The notes under the pieces were generated by a model. The model was not told the origin of the DNA. It was given only the letters and a program-made list of their open reading frames with translations, and did not search any database. 64,000 nucleotides of DNA from Sympetrum striolatum (Eukaryota; Arthropoda; Insecta; Odonata; Libellulidae): positions 22,786,459-22,850,458 of the forward strand of contig OX388349.1 in the NCBI GenBank assembly GCA_947579665.1, in the 5' to 3' direction. Position numbers and translations under genes: made by a program. How positions within the stretch are numbered: the first letter of the stretch is position 1; every line of letters begins with the position of its first letter. Positions 1-10,375 of the stretch are shown piece by piece.

Positions 1-1527
1 AAAAAAATAGAAGAACGGTGTCGAGTTTGCAGCCATCCTCCAGTCCCAAGCTATCCTGAGTTTCCAATACCAATGCAATGATTTTTAGATGTAAAATCTC
101 TTCATAGAAATTTCCATCAAGGGCAAGGTTTATTCAATTAGAAAATGCTTTCAGTTGATACGCTACAGTATATGTAACATTTGAAGGAACTCTGAGTTTT
201 ACTTACCTAACTAATCATGGATTTAAAAATATTTGAGCATATTTAAAGAAGGATGTCGATGAAACAGGTCGATGTTTTAAGTTTAATTTTCGATGCACAT
301 GAAAAGCTGTTCTAAATATACGATTCCTATATTTTCAGCTCTCAGCAGTACTACTAAAACCGTAGCAGTAGTTTTTAGGTTTTTCCCATCCTTGTTTACC
401 AAAAATGAATCTTTTGTAAATCCTATTTCTCATTTTCCAGCTGACATCTCCGTTCTGCCTTAACTACCTTCCGGCAATTTTCGGGGAATCCAAATTCAGG
501 CGAATATACTCTCCACGTGGATCTTGTCATCCTTGAGCTTCTGTTTAATCTCGCTACTTCGAAATATTGAAGGGAATCTCCTCCATATTTGAAAATCTCC
601 GTGAATGCCATTTTTCGTATACCTATGCTTGTAATATTAGCTGAATCGAGGTCTCGATATTTTCTATTGTATTAGCGTACCTTCCAAATCCTAATCCAAA
701 CTTGTAAATATAGAATAATAGATATACATTAGCGATATTAGATGTGGACATTGCGGCAGTTTCCGCGTCTGTGCTAATCTAGGATATCTTTTTGATATGG
801 TTTGGAGCATATGGAGAGACCCAAGGTTAATAATTTGGTGAAATTATTTAGGAATGTTCTAAATAATACTCATTTCATGTGAATGTGTATGCTTCCTAGG
901 AATTTAGGGAATGGAAGTCCTTATGTAAAATAGAATTTAGTAGTAATTTATTTCTTTCGTCAAATTACGACGTAATATACGCAACAGAATATTTATGTCT
1001 AACAATTGTTTTTCATATCTTTGGAAATTCATTTCATATTCATTCATATTGGGGAATTGAAAAGAAATATGGCGTTGTTTGAGAAGCGTAAATGACTATT
1101 GGTTTATTTCCGACTTTCTCAAGAGTTCGTGATCATAATTCACGCAAAATATATACGAATAATTTAACATATGGAACATTTTTTACGTATTGTTCTGTGA
1201 TTCCATTCCTTATATATACAGATATTTTTATTTATGAATGTACATATCATCAACAGCCATTTTCATTTCAATATCGGATCTAGCTACATGCATATTCATC
1301 AAAATAACGAGGAGTTAAAATAGAAAAAATTGGAAAGTATTTGGAGTGGCCTTCAATCGATTTTGTATTGAAAATGGATAGTAATGATGTTAACATACGG
1401 AAATACAATAGCGTCTATAAGTGTAAAATCGTTTATATATGAGAGATATTTAATTATTCTACAACTCTCTTGTTAGGCCAGGTAGGAGTGATCGTAAATA
1501 TTATTATTGCCGAGACGAAACTAGTAA
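1..1527. other. AT-rich sequence without a recognised gene
   Basis: Both strands were read. The short reading frames here (about 60 codons) have no recognisable domain, no biased composition and no splice context. I see no RNA gene or mobile element. The base composition matches intergenic or intronic arthropod DNA. Confidence 0.6.
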
Positions 1528-1648
1528 GAAAAATGCGCGAAGTTGAGTAAAATAGTTTTTCTTTAACATTAAAACCCATCTCGATGTGAAAAATGCGCGA
1601 AGTTGAGTAAAATTGTTTTTCTTTAACATTAAAACCCATCTCGATGTG
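1528..1648. repeat. Tandem duplication, two 60-bp units
   Basis: A 60-bp unit beginning GAAAAATGCGCGAAG occurs twice head to tail, at 1528-1587 and 1588-1647. I see one base difference, in the AAAATAG/AAAATTG stretch. Near identity implies a recent duplication. The end of each unit (AACCCATCTCGATGTG) is also the left arm of an inverted repeat whose right arm lies at 1721-1747. Confidence 0.9.
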
Positions 1649-1747
1649 ATGCTGTTCAGCCCATGCTGTAGACGCGTCATCTTAGCAAACGTAAAGAGGA
1701 CACGCAGCCGTTCAGGTGCACGTCAACGAGATGGGTCTTACATTAAT
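1626..1747. repeat. Imperfect inverted repeat (hairpin arms of about 25 bp)
   Basis: The left arm at 1626-1648 contains ACCCATCTCG. The right arm at 1721-1747 contains its complement CGAGATGGGT, with further matches on both sides. The spacer is about 72 bp. Because the left arm lies in the duplicated 60-bp unit, it is present twice (also 1566-1588). This could be a small foldback element. No transposase or target duplication was identified. Confidence 0.6.
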
Positions 1748-1748
1748 T

Positions 1749-2159
1749 TCGAGGATAATTAACTTCGTTTTTACTCTTCCTAAACTGCTCTCCATAGACC
1801 CGCTCAAACCGAACTTCCGGAGGAAACGCTCCAAGTCATTTTCACGTGAGTTATTCCGGGAAAGTTGGGCTTGACTCTTTCTTGAGCAGCCGTCTTAGCG
1901 AACTCCCCGCACGTTGGTTAAAGCCGAAGCAAACCGCCGCTCTTCATTTAGAGCCCACCTTAATGCTCCCTCTACTTTTGAGACGGTGAAATGAAGGGGA
2001 AGAAAGACTATGCAAAATTAAGTCAAACAAGGTGTTGAGGAGGGATGAAAGGGAATCTTACTGACCGCGACTTGAGGATAGCAGAAAGGGGATCGAACAT
2101 TAAAAAGCTTTTAACTCGTTTTCTGTGGGGAAGGAGATCGTGATACGAGAAAGGAGGAA
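1749..2159. other. No gene recognised
   Basis: Moderately GC sequence with purine-rich stretches on the plus strand (about 1990-2160). No domain-bearing frame, RNA gene or repeat was recognised. Confidence 0.5.
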
Positions 2160-2650
2160 ATGTTTGGGCTACTCTTGTATGCTCTTATACCAGCTTCGAA
2201 TGTTTAGGCTAGGGTTTATGTAAGCAATAAGTGTTTGTATAGGTGTGTGTAGAGGAATTTTGATGAAAAGATAGAATGGTAACACTCTTATCATGGGAGT
2301 GAAAAATAGGTTGTATTGATAGCAGAAAAATATAAAGTAATATATTCTTTAGAAATATCAAAAATTAACAGAGGTTGATCACGATTAATAAAATACGTTT
2401 GGATATTCTTGTGCACTCCGTCAAATATAAAATCATGTACTCCAGCTTCAAATGTTAAGGTTAGGTTAGGATGGTTTGTAAGCAGATGTATTTTGCAAGA
2501 ATGTATCTAAAGGAATATTGATAAAAATATCGATAAGTAACATTCATATGCATTATTATAATATTGAAATATATGTCAATCCAATAGAAGAGAAATATAA
2601 AATTTTTTATCATAATCAGTGGGGTGGAATGTAATAGAAATAATTAACGA
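2160..2650. repeat. Diverged direct repeat, two units of about 245 bp
   Basis: The stretch from about 2165 (CCAGCTTCGAATGTTTAGG, TGTAAGCA, GAGGAATTTTGATGAAAAGAT, GGTAACA, AGAAAAATATAAAGTAAT) recurs in the same order from about 2405 (CCAGCTTCAAATGTTAAGG, TGTAAGCA, AAGGAATATTGATAAAAATAT, AGTAACA, GAGAAATATAAAATT). The two units are adjacent and clearly diverged, so the duplication is old. Function is unknown. Confidence 0.65.
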
Positions 2651-4067
2651 TCGTCATGAAAAATGTTTACCTTGAACTTTGATTACTCGAGTATTAGCAT
2701 GAATTTTCCATTTATTTAAATTGCCATCTACCATATTGAATTATGGCAATGATATTTTTTTAACGAGAAAAAGAAATAATGAAATTACACTAAAATACTC
2801 ATCGTACATTACGTATAGAGTAAAAATGAGATAAAATTGATAAAATGAATTATGCAAGCGCAAAGGCATATTTCCCGGAATATCTTTTGACAGTTCCTGA
2901 TATAATAATGTAGACAATCTATTTTAGTGAAGGTACGTGCTGCTAAAAATTTACCGTAAAATCAAAAAGCAAAAAGATTTTTCTGATATTTGAAAAAAAA
3001 TTCAATTTTCCTGGAACCCAAAAAAGGGAATGGACTGGAATGGAAGCAATTATTTTCCACGATTTAAATTATTTACTTTGATTTGCAAATTCGTGGCAAC
3101 GATTTCAATACAAATTCATCTACAGTGATTATGACATCATTTTAGTTTTAGGTTTGTCATCTGATCATTTTAGCTTCATACAGGAGAATTCAATCTCAAA
3201 AAATAACTGCTCATCAAAGTGATAAACTGTTTATTTAAAAGCCTTTATTCTGGATCTAGGAAAATTTTAATTACTATCTTGATTTTATATATCAAGGTTA
3301 TAGTAATTAAAAATTTCAATCATATGTTTCTTTAACAGTGATAGTACAGTTTTGATGTTTGATGTACGGCTTTTCATTTTTTGAATTTATTATTACATAT
3401 TAGGGTTAAGCGCAATGTTGTTTAAAACAATGTAAAATGTATAAATTTAACATTTCAATATAAATAAACGTTGAAAACTAAATTTGAATCAAATTATCAT
3501 GTTGAAAATTGTAGGTTTCCAAAGAGGAGGATAGATACGTTAACACAATCACTTTCCTTTCGGAGTTAATTATCAATGATGGAAACATATCATAAAATAT
3601 CCTTTACTGATTTTTATTCCAGTTTATCAAGTAAATGGAAACTGGCTAATTTAGAAAGATAGTAAATGATACATTTGCTTTTATGTACAATTACCTGGAG
3701 CGGGAAAAAATATTAGCTTATGCAATATTAATCAGGTCTCTAATAGGGCAAGTGAATTCTGCGCGTAACAGGAAATATTTTATAGCGAATTATGCCTCTC
3801 GTATTTTTCCAAAATACATTTTTCACAACTGAGCGTGGAAACGTATTTTCCTAGAGAAAATTATTCTGAATTTGTATTCGTTATCATCATTTTGTCCACG
3901 TGCAGTTTCTATATGACAAGATTTTTGAGTTTAAATTGTATATTATTTGAATTATAATTTTCCTCGTTATCTAGCGGTTGGTATACGAGAGTGATATGAA
4001 GCAAATAGAGTTTTAATCGAATATTCGTTCTATTTAAAGACGATAGGCGTGTAATTTAACTCTTTAA
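2651..4067. other. AT-rich sequence; one strong small hairpin
   Basis: No gene is visible. At 3261-3316 there is a near-perfect palindrome: arms AAAATTTTAATTACTAT and CTTGAT face ATCAAG and TTATAGTAATTAAAAATTT around a 7-base loop. AT-rich DNA forms such hairpins often, but arms of more than 20 bp suggest a small foldback insertion. Confidence 0.5.
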
Positions 4068-4300
4068 GATTTTAAGGTCAATTGACCACTTTTCAACATT
4101 TTTCTTCAAAATTTTTTAAGTTAAATATTTTTCAATTTTTTGAAACTATTTCACTTTGTATGATACCAAATCAAATTAATTTTGAACGAACTAAAATTTT
4201 GCTAAGATTTATGTGGTAATTTTTACATCATGTTATACGTAGAAGGACGGCTGGTGGTCATTCGACCACTTTCTCTTTTCAAGCCGAATATTTACCTTTT
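4068..4300. repeat. Possible decayed DNA transposon end (piggyBac-like?)
   Basis: At 4078 GGTCAATTGACCACTTTTC follows a TTAACTCTTTAAG stretch. A second version, GGTCATTCGACCACTTTCTC, lies near 4256, and an inverted partial version (GAAGTGGTCAAATTACC) lies near 4846. TTAA flanks followed by GGTCAAATTGACC-like palindromes are familiar from piggyBac-type transposon ends. No transposase fragment was found, so the assignment is weak. The palindromic element at 4575-4792 lies between the copies. Confidence 0.25.
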
Positions 4301-4574
4301 TCCGATTTTTTAAAATTCATTCCTGCAGATATTTATACTTAAATAATTCATTAAATTAATAACCATATAAATGATGTTTCATAGGAACTTGAGTAGAGAG
4401 TGATTATTATTCAAAGACCTTTACAGTAAAAATAATGAGCTCTTCCCTTTATCTAAAAATTAGCTTATAAACTATCGATCAATGGAAAAACAGTAATTAA
4501 AATTGCTGTAAGTTTTTAAATGTGCATAAAATAAACAATTTAACACCTCCAAAATGCAAGGAAGCAATAAAATA

Positions 4575-4792
4575 GGTATTGAGACCATCTTAAATGAAAT
4601 AAACTTTGTAGCTTTCACAATATATATATAATCTGGCGACCGGTTTCGTTAAAACATTAGCATCAACAGTTTCGTTAAAACATTAAGACATCATCACCGT
4701 ATAACGTTAATGTTTTAACGAAACCGGTCGCCAGGTTGTATATATATTGTGGAAGCTACAAAGTTTATTTCTTTTAAGATGGCAATATCACC
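4575..4792. mobile_element. Palindromic element with GAAACCGGTC module on both arms
   Basis: A 218-bp inverted-repeat element. The outer arms contain AAATAAACTTTGTAGCTTCC-like sequence and its complement, then an AT dinucleotide run, then GGCGACCGGTTTCGTTAAAA and its complement. Read outward from the centre, each arm carries a GTTAA-type hairpin followed by GAAACCGGTCGCC. On the minus strand (left arm) the module is CTGTTGATG, a hairpin with pairs G-C, T-A, A-T, A-T, then GAAACCGGTC. TTTCGTTAAAACATTA is duplicated in the centre (about 4643 and 4668). The module is shared with the elements at 41671, 47628, 48813, 51990 and 53641. Confidence 0.75.
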
Positions 4793-6344
4793 TTTACACG
4801 AAGTGAAGATTGGACATATTAAATTTTAGGTGTTGAGAAGCGAAGTGGTCAAATTACCAATTCCCGTTCTTCTAGGAACAGCAAAACCCTCGTCCTTCTA
4901 TTATCACATTAAAAAGAACATTTTATAAAATAAGAATAAAATATGATCGCTAAAGTCGTGGTGTCAGGCAAATATAATTTCAATTCTAGAGAGGATCTTT
5001 ATGTTCGGAGTGCTCAGTTATTTTTTGTCAGCGGTGGCCATAAAATGGTTCCAAAGTTTTGTTCCTAATCTAAGGTAGAGAGCTCGTAAAAGGCATTTCG
5101 GCCTCAGATGTCTTTGAGTTTCCAGCAAGAACTCCCTGCAGATCTGCCCAAATCCTCACGGCACAATATAAAGCATTACGAAAGCGTCGTAAGAAGCATT
5201 CTAAATGCTAGTATAGACATGCTGCTCTTCAGCAAGTCGCGTGTTTTAACTGCCAGTCGTATCGAAGTCGTGTTTTCTTTTGCGCCTTGGCTTTTGTCTC
5301 TGGAAAGTAGTATTTCTTTTGGAGGCGGCAAAGGTTTCCCTCGGAGATGGCGCTGTGTTAAATTATCCGTGAGAGCACTGAACTCTGGACCAATGCTTCT
5401 TCACCAACGTTCTGTGACCAAGTTCCCCTCCGCAGTGTTTTCGGAAAGTTGGTTTTTTTCTCAAACGAGCGAGGGGAAGAAGGAAGAAAGTTTATGATGT
5501 CAAGAAACGAATCGCTTCCCGAATAACGCTAGGTTTTTTCCTTATTTTGGCGTCTATTTTTCCGGGATAAAACGCATCCGGTCGATCAGGAAATGAGGAA
5601 GTTTTACAACTTGTTTCTCCAGCGATTATTTCGCGTTGCGAGCATCGCTTGCGCCTCCGAATGATATTCGCTGTCTCGGAAGAGTTTGAATTGTCTCAAC
5701 ATTTGTGTAGTCTCTAAATATGTGTAAGTCTCAGAAACATTTGTTTAGACATTCTCTATCTGCTTAACTGCAATTAGAGTACAAAAGTACCTTCTCCTTC
5801 GTCTGATTTTAACGGTAAAATTTAAGGAAAAAAAGAATTGGTCGAAAGAGGCTGTCACCGTTCAGGGAAAAATAGGCAAGGACAGAGATTACAGTCGAGC
5901 AATTATTTTGTACCGACAAAAATAGGTACCAAAAATTGTACATATATCAGTCTTCAACGCTGGAATGAGCAAGGCACCACTATATGATTTTTAATAAAAC
6001 TACGATACATAATTAATAGTTTTCGAAGTTTTTTTATATGGACCATTCATTAGATAATTGATTTACGAGTATTCTTACTCTTTTGTTACTGGCATATTAC
6101 TATACATGTTGCTGACCTATGAAAGTATAAAACAGCACAATCACTTACTTAACAATGCGAATACACGATACAGTCAATGATATCTTGAGCACAAATGCAT
6201 GAATTTCTCTAGTTTTGATTTGGAGGAACTGAATATTGTAGATAAACACCCGTTGAAACAGGAATTCGTGGTGGTCAGGCGCCACTTTGTGGAAGCCTAT
6301 CGTACAGAAGAAAGGAAATTTGCTACATTTTCCATACAATGTAA
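4793..6344. other. No gene recognised
   Basis: The frame at 5108-5497 (129 codons) is open only because this stretch is a little less AT-rich. Its product has no recognisable domain and its codon use is not gene-like. About 5030-5700 is relatively CpG-containing unique DNA and could be a conserved non-coding segment, but nothing in the sequence proves this. Confidence 0.5.
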
Positions 6345-6351
6345 TACTAGT

Positions 6352-6383
6352 GACCGGTTTCGATAATGGAGTAGCATCTTCAC
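6352..6383 (-). repeat. Solo relic of the GAAACCGGTC module
   Basis: On the minus strand the sequence reads GTGAAGATG, a 15-base hairpin region with weak pairing, then GAAACCGGTCAC. Order and spacing match the module in the palindromic elements (CTGAAGATG, hairpin, GAAACCGGTC), with the first C replaced by G. I could not see inverted-repeat arms, so this is probably a decayed or truncated copy. Confidence 0.55.
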
Positions 6384-8429
6384 GTATAGGAGTGAAAGAG
6401 TTGACACTAACATTTCATACAGAAACACGCACAATTGTTTAGAATTTTTCGTTCATTCAGTTCCGGTGATCACTAGGATAGGTCTACTACTTACTATTCA
6501 ATTTTAACCGCACAATTGCAATTCTCAAATAATCGTTCCCATCAGTCTGTTACCTGGATAAATACAAGATAATTACCTATATACTGTCTAAAATTATATA
6601 TTAATACAGTTCACTGTATATCGGCAAAACTATGATAATTTCGTTATGGCTCCTAGTGGATGTGGTTACAGTTCAAGCAAAATTGTGAGTAGTTAGAAAA
6701 AAAATATCATCACTCTTAAAAATAAAATATTTGTAACGAAGACAGTAAAATTAAAACGGAAATAATTACCTGCGCATTTCGCTAAGGGCATTCTTATGAC
6801 ATTTATATGACATATATGACATTTCATAATTAGTAAGAAGATAATTAAAATATATTTTGAAGATTAAAACACATTTTGTTTCATCAAATTAAAATTTTCT
6901 TTGGTTTTCGGCGAGCTTAAACAGAAATCTCTTATTGCATTTTGTATCAAAATTGGCCGACCGTTGAGCTCTCAAGTTTCTTTCAAAATTCTATGAACGA
7001 TAAATATTTGCGATTTCTACGCCATTTGCCTAACTTTGTAGCTATTTTATGGTATTAGTACCGTTCAAAATCTTTCTGGATCCCACATAAATGGATCTCA
7101 GTATTTTTATATTGCTTCTCGCTAAAGGTCCAAAAAGTCTGAGATAAATAAAATCTACGCTGCGAAGAAGCCTTGAATATAAGGTTAAACAGGGATGCGT
7201 GCGTCCGTTTCTTGATTCAGTAAGCACGCCTTAATTTCTTTTACACTCCGAAGACTACTCGCAGCTTTAATTCCGCCCAAAATCCCTCTCTTTTCCCCAA
7301 CTCTTGAAATTTTTCCTCAGAATTCCACCCACCGTAACTTCCTTTGGAAGCCAAATTCCTTTTAGGATCTGGCCCATCCAGTTTTCCCCTCCTAATTCCT
7401 TCAACTAATTTTCTCTCCTTCCCGAACGTGTTTCGAAGCACTTCATCGGTTTTCTCCCAGAATAAGTAACTTTTTTGATTTACGACACTCCAAGACTTCT
7501 TCCCGCATTTCACTTTCCATAATAAAAGCAATCCTAATCAGGTTTTTTCGCTAATCCCTTTTTTAAGATCTTCATTCAAATTCCGCCTGTAAAAAAACTC
7601 CATTAATGCCCTCCCCGCTTTGTTCTATTTCGGCTCCGGTTGATGTATTTTCTCCCTCAGTTTGATTAATTTCTCGAGTAAGTGAAATATCGCAGCATTC
7701 TGCTTAATCCAGTTATAAGCCCGGATTTCGTTTTTTGAGTGGACTTAGTCGCCTGTACATTATCCTTGTTCTTTAATTATGGAGCGAGTGAATACTGGGG
7801 CTCGAAATAATTTAACTCGTCATCTCTAGCATCACCTGAAAAGGAATATGAAATGAGGGTTCTCGATTGCTTTGAAATACCTGTATCATACACTTTTGGT
7901 TGCTCCTAAGCAGTTCATTGACTTAATCAGTCAATTTTGCGTTGATCATAATGTTGTCAATAGGTTTACGCGATGAACAGTAAGTTTAGCTTGTCTCTAA
8001 TGGGTTAAAATAAACATTTAATTTAGGTTGGCTCTACTGGGTTTAAAGTATGATAGGATTGATTAAATAAGAAGATAGATTTTTATAACCATTTTTAGAT
8101 GTATACAAAGATTTTAAGTGAAATTTTTCCAATACATATACCTATGTTCTAATTGCAAGCTATAATCTAATTTAATCTTTTTGATTTTCGAACATATTTT
8201 TATTTTTTATTTAATTTATTATAGTTTTGTTTATTTTCTCTTGTTGTCTTTTAACAATTTCCTATAAACTATGTTTTTGATTATTTTCAGTGTACTAGAC
8301 CTTTCAATCTTTCATTTGTATGTATTTCTTAATGTAATTTCATTTTCTTAATTTCTTTGAGATTTATCTCCCATTGTTCAACGTTCATTTTAATTCATCT
8401 ATAATTAATGACAGTTTAGTGAAGTTGAT
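6384..8429. other. No gene recognised
   Basis: AT-rich DNA. The 7241-7531 minus frame is in a purine-rich stretch on that strand and gives a low-complexity charged product without a domain. I see no transposon coding remnant, RNA gene or exon. Confidence 0.5.
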
Positions 8430-8800
8430 TTATTTTATCTGATTGTTTGTAGTGCAATTATGTTTTTCCCTCTTTCTTTTTGTACAAATTTTATATTTTC
8501 ACTACCTGTCTATCATAACTCTTTTCTTTCACCTTCATCAAAACTTTAGTTTTCTATCTTTAGTTTTCGCAGGTTTTTCACACTCTCTTTCTTGTGAGTG
8601 TTTTCCTGCAGTGGAATTTGTTTTCCTGAGCCCTCAGCTTAGGTTTTTTCAATCCACATATTACTTTTCTTCGTGTACTTTTGCAAACTATCTCTTTCTT
8701 TCTGTTTCGCATATGACGATGGGTTAGGTGTAAGAAGAGACATTCTAGTATCAATCTCGCCCTAATAAGCCATTTATTATTAATTATTATTATTATATTC
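8430..8800 (+). mobile_element. LINE 3'-end remnant (same family as 60066-61215)
   Basis: From about 8565 the sequence parallels the 3' untranslated region of the LINE relic at 60945-61200. Both have GCAGGTTTTTCACAC / GTAGGTTTTCC with CACAC, then GTGAGTGTTTTCCTGCAGTGGA versus GTGGGTGTTTTCCTGCAGCGGA, then the tail AGAGAC...TCTCAATCTCGCC-like, ending in an ATT-rich microsatellite (8775-8800). There is no reverse transcriptase sequence, so this is a 5'-truncated insertion. The apparent 94-codon frame at 8443-8727 is T-rich UTR, not a gene. Confidence 0.7.
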
Positions 8801-8939
8801 TATTTTAAGAAGCTACGATGAATATAATATCGCAATATATACCACAGAAATTGTGAAAATCATCAGATTAAGAGGTAAGAGTTGGCCTAGGAAAATCATA
8901 AAAGAAATATCGACTTCGAATTTGATTCATCTTTAAAGA

Positions 8940-9400
8940 TGGTTAGCAAAGTAGTTGATACCTAATTTATTAAGAGTTTTATAAGGAATCAGGAAAAGAA
9001 TCGTGAAATCCTTGGTTTGGAGTGTATTGCTTTATGGGTGCGAAACTTTGACTTTTGGAAGTCAAACGTTTACGTCAAATGTGGATATGGCGTAGAATGC
9101 AAAAAGTAATTTGGGTTGAGAGGAAAGCAAACGCGGAGGTGCTGGAGTTGGTTGAGGAGGAGAGGGTTTTAATCGAAGTGATTAAGCGTAGACAGAAGAA
9201 ATAGGTGGGTGAGGGGTTGGTGAAGGCTGTAATTGAGGGTAGAATTCAGGGGAGGAAAACAGAGGAGAAGACGAAGACATAAGTTTTAACATGACAGAAA
9301 GGGTGGGGTTAACTATAAGGAAATCAAGGAGAGCTTAATAGGGATTTTTGAGTGTACATGAACCTACCGAAAGATAGAACACTCATGATGATGATTTATT
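8940..9400 (+). pseudogene. RTE/BovB-like retrotransposon reverse transcriptase, C-terminal relic
   Basis: Translated with a frame change near 9056, the sequence gives KSLVWSVLLYGCETLTF (about 9004-9055), then VKRLRQMWIWRRMQKV (about 9060-9110), VERKANAEVLELVEEERV, IKRRQKK-stop-VGEGLVKAVIEGRIQGRK. This is the familiar end of arthropod RTE/BovB polyproteins: LLYGxETW, a W-RR-M block, then hxGHxLR, EGKxxGKRxRGRPR. The Trp codon of the WVGH motif has become a stop (TAG near 9202), and the catalytic reverse transcriptase core is missing. A short TGATGATGAT tail near 9385 looks like the 3' microsatellite end of an insertion. Non-functional. Confidence 0.8.
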
Positions 9401-10284
9401 TTTAAATTACAATTGATTCAAGTAAGAAATCAAAGTTCCTACGAATTTATTTATGGAATAGGAAAGTGATGAAGTCATAGTTGTTTCAATCATTGCATCA
9501 ACGCTTCATTCTTAGTAAGAGAATTTATATATACAAGTGAAATCATTCATACAGCAATATCTCTTTGCTTTTTATCTCCTAAAATCCCCTTAGTGTCGCA
9601 TGTTATATCTGCTTGCAATTTATGCGACTTCTCATCAATCGAATTTTTTTATTTTAATGCTCTAGAGGCTTTTTAAAATTAAAATACTGATTTAATATTC
9701 CGTTCTATGAATTCTCTGATTAAAGAAGCCTCTAAAGTTCTTCGTACCGAAATTTTTCTCGTCCTAACAAAAACTTCTATTTCCACTTCAACTAGTCTTT
9801 CCGTCTAAATAACGTTTAAATGAGAAGCATAAAACTAGATTTGAATTTGGGACGACTTTGTTGTATTGACTCTTCACTCGGTTTGTATCCAATATAGAAG
9901 TAATATAATTAATTTTTAATAGTAAAGGACGTTTTTCCTTATAGAAAGTGTCCAATGATTTTTCGTCGAGATTTCTTTATTGGGCTGCTTTTCTCTGTCT
10001 ACTCAAGGATTGGAACTTCAATTTCAGTAGCCGTCAATGGCACTTTTTCTGGAATTCTCTTTTGTCCTTTTGAACTCGTTTTTATTCTTAAATTGTCGCG
10101 GACTTCCTTCTATTCACTAATTAATATTTCATTGGCATTAACATTATATACAATTCATGTATGGTAGTGAAGTTGAGCCTTATATTCAGCTGATACTTTT
10201 GATTGGGTGCTAGCAATAAAATTGACATTAAATCGGTTACAAATATGGCATTTATACAATATTTAAAGTACACGCTTAACAGAA
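9401..10284. other. No gene recognised
   Basis: AT-rich unique sequence. The 70-codon frame at 9955-10167 is hydrophobic by AT bias only. No exon, RNA or repeat was recognised. Confidence 0.5.
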
Positions 10285-10290
10285 ATGGGA

Positions 10291-10375
10291 GTGACGTGGC
10301 ATGGTAGTGTAACAGTTACAATTCCTGCCTGTAAAGTAGGAGACCTGGGTTCGAGTTCCACTCATATCCATATTT
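10291..10375 (+). mobile_element. tRNA-derived SINE head
   Basis: An A-box-like TGGCATGGTAGTGT (10297-10310) and a clean B-box GGTTCGAGTTC (10348-10358) are spaced as in a tRNA gene. The middle, CCTGCCTGTAAAGTAGGAGACCTG, closely resembles CCTGCCCGGAGAGAGACCTG of the SINE at 59829 and the minus-strand SINE at 59635. There is no closed 7-bp acceptor stem, so it is not a functional tRNA gene. Polymerase III boxes look intact, which is typical of a young SINE head. Confidence 0.7.

Noticed and set aside
5108..5497. 129-codon plus-strand frame
   Set aside because: No recognisable family, motif or exon boundaries; it lies in a slightly GC-richer stretch where open frames of this size are expected by chance.
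10291..10375. Functional tRNA gene
   Set aside because: A- and B-boxes are present but acceptor and anticodon stems do not close, and close relatives occur at 59551 and 59829 as dispersed copies: SINE heads.
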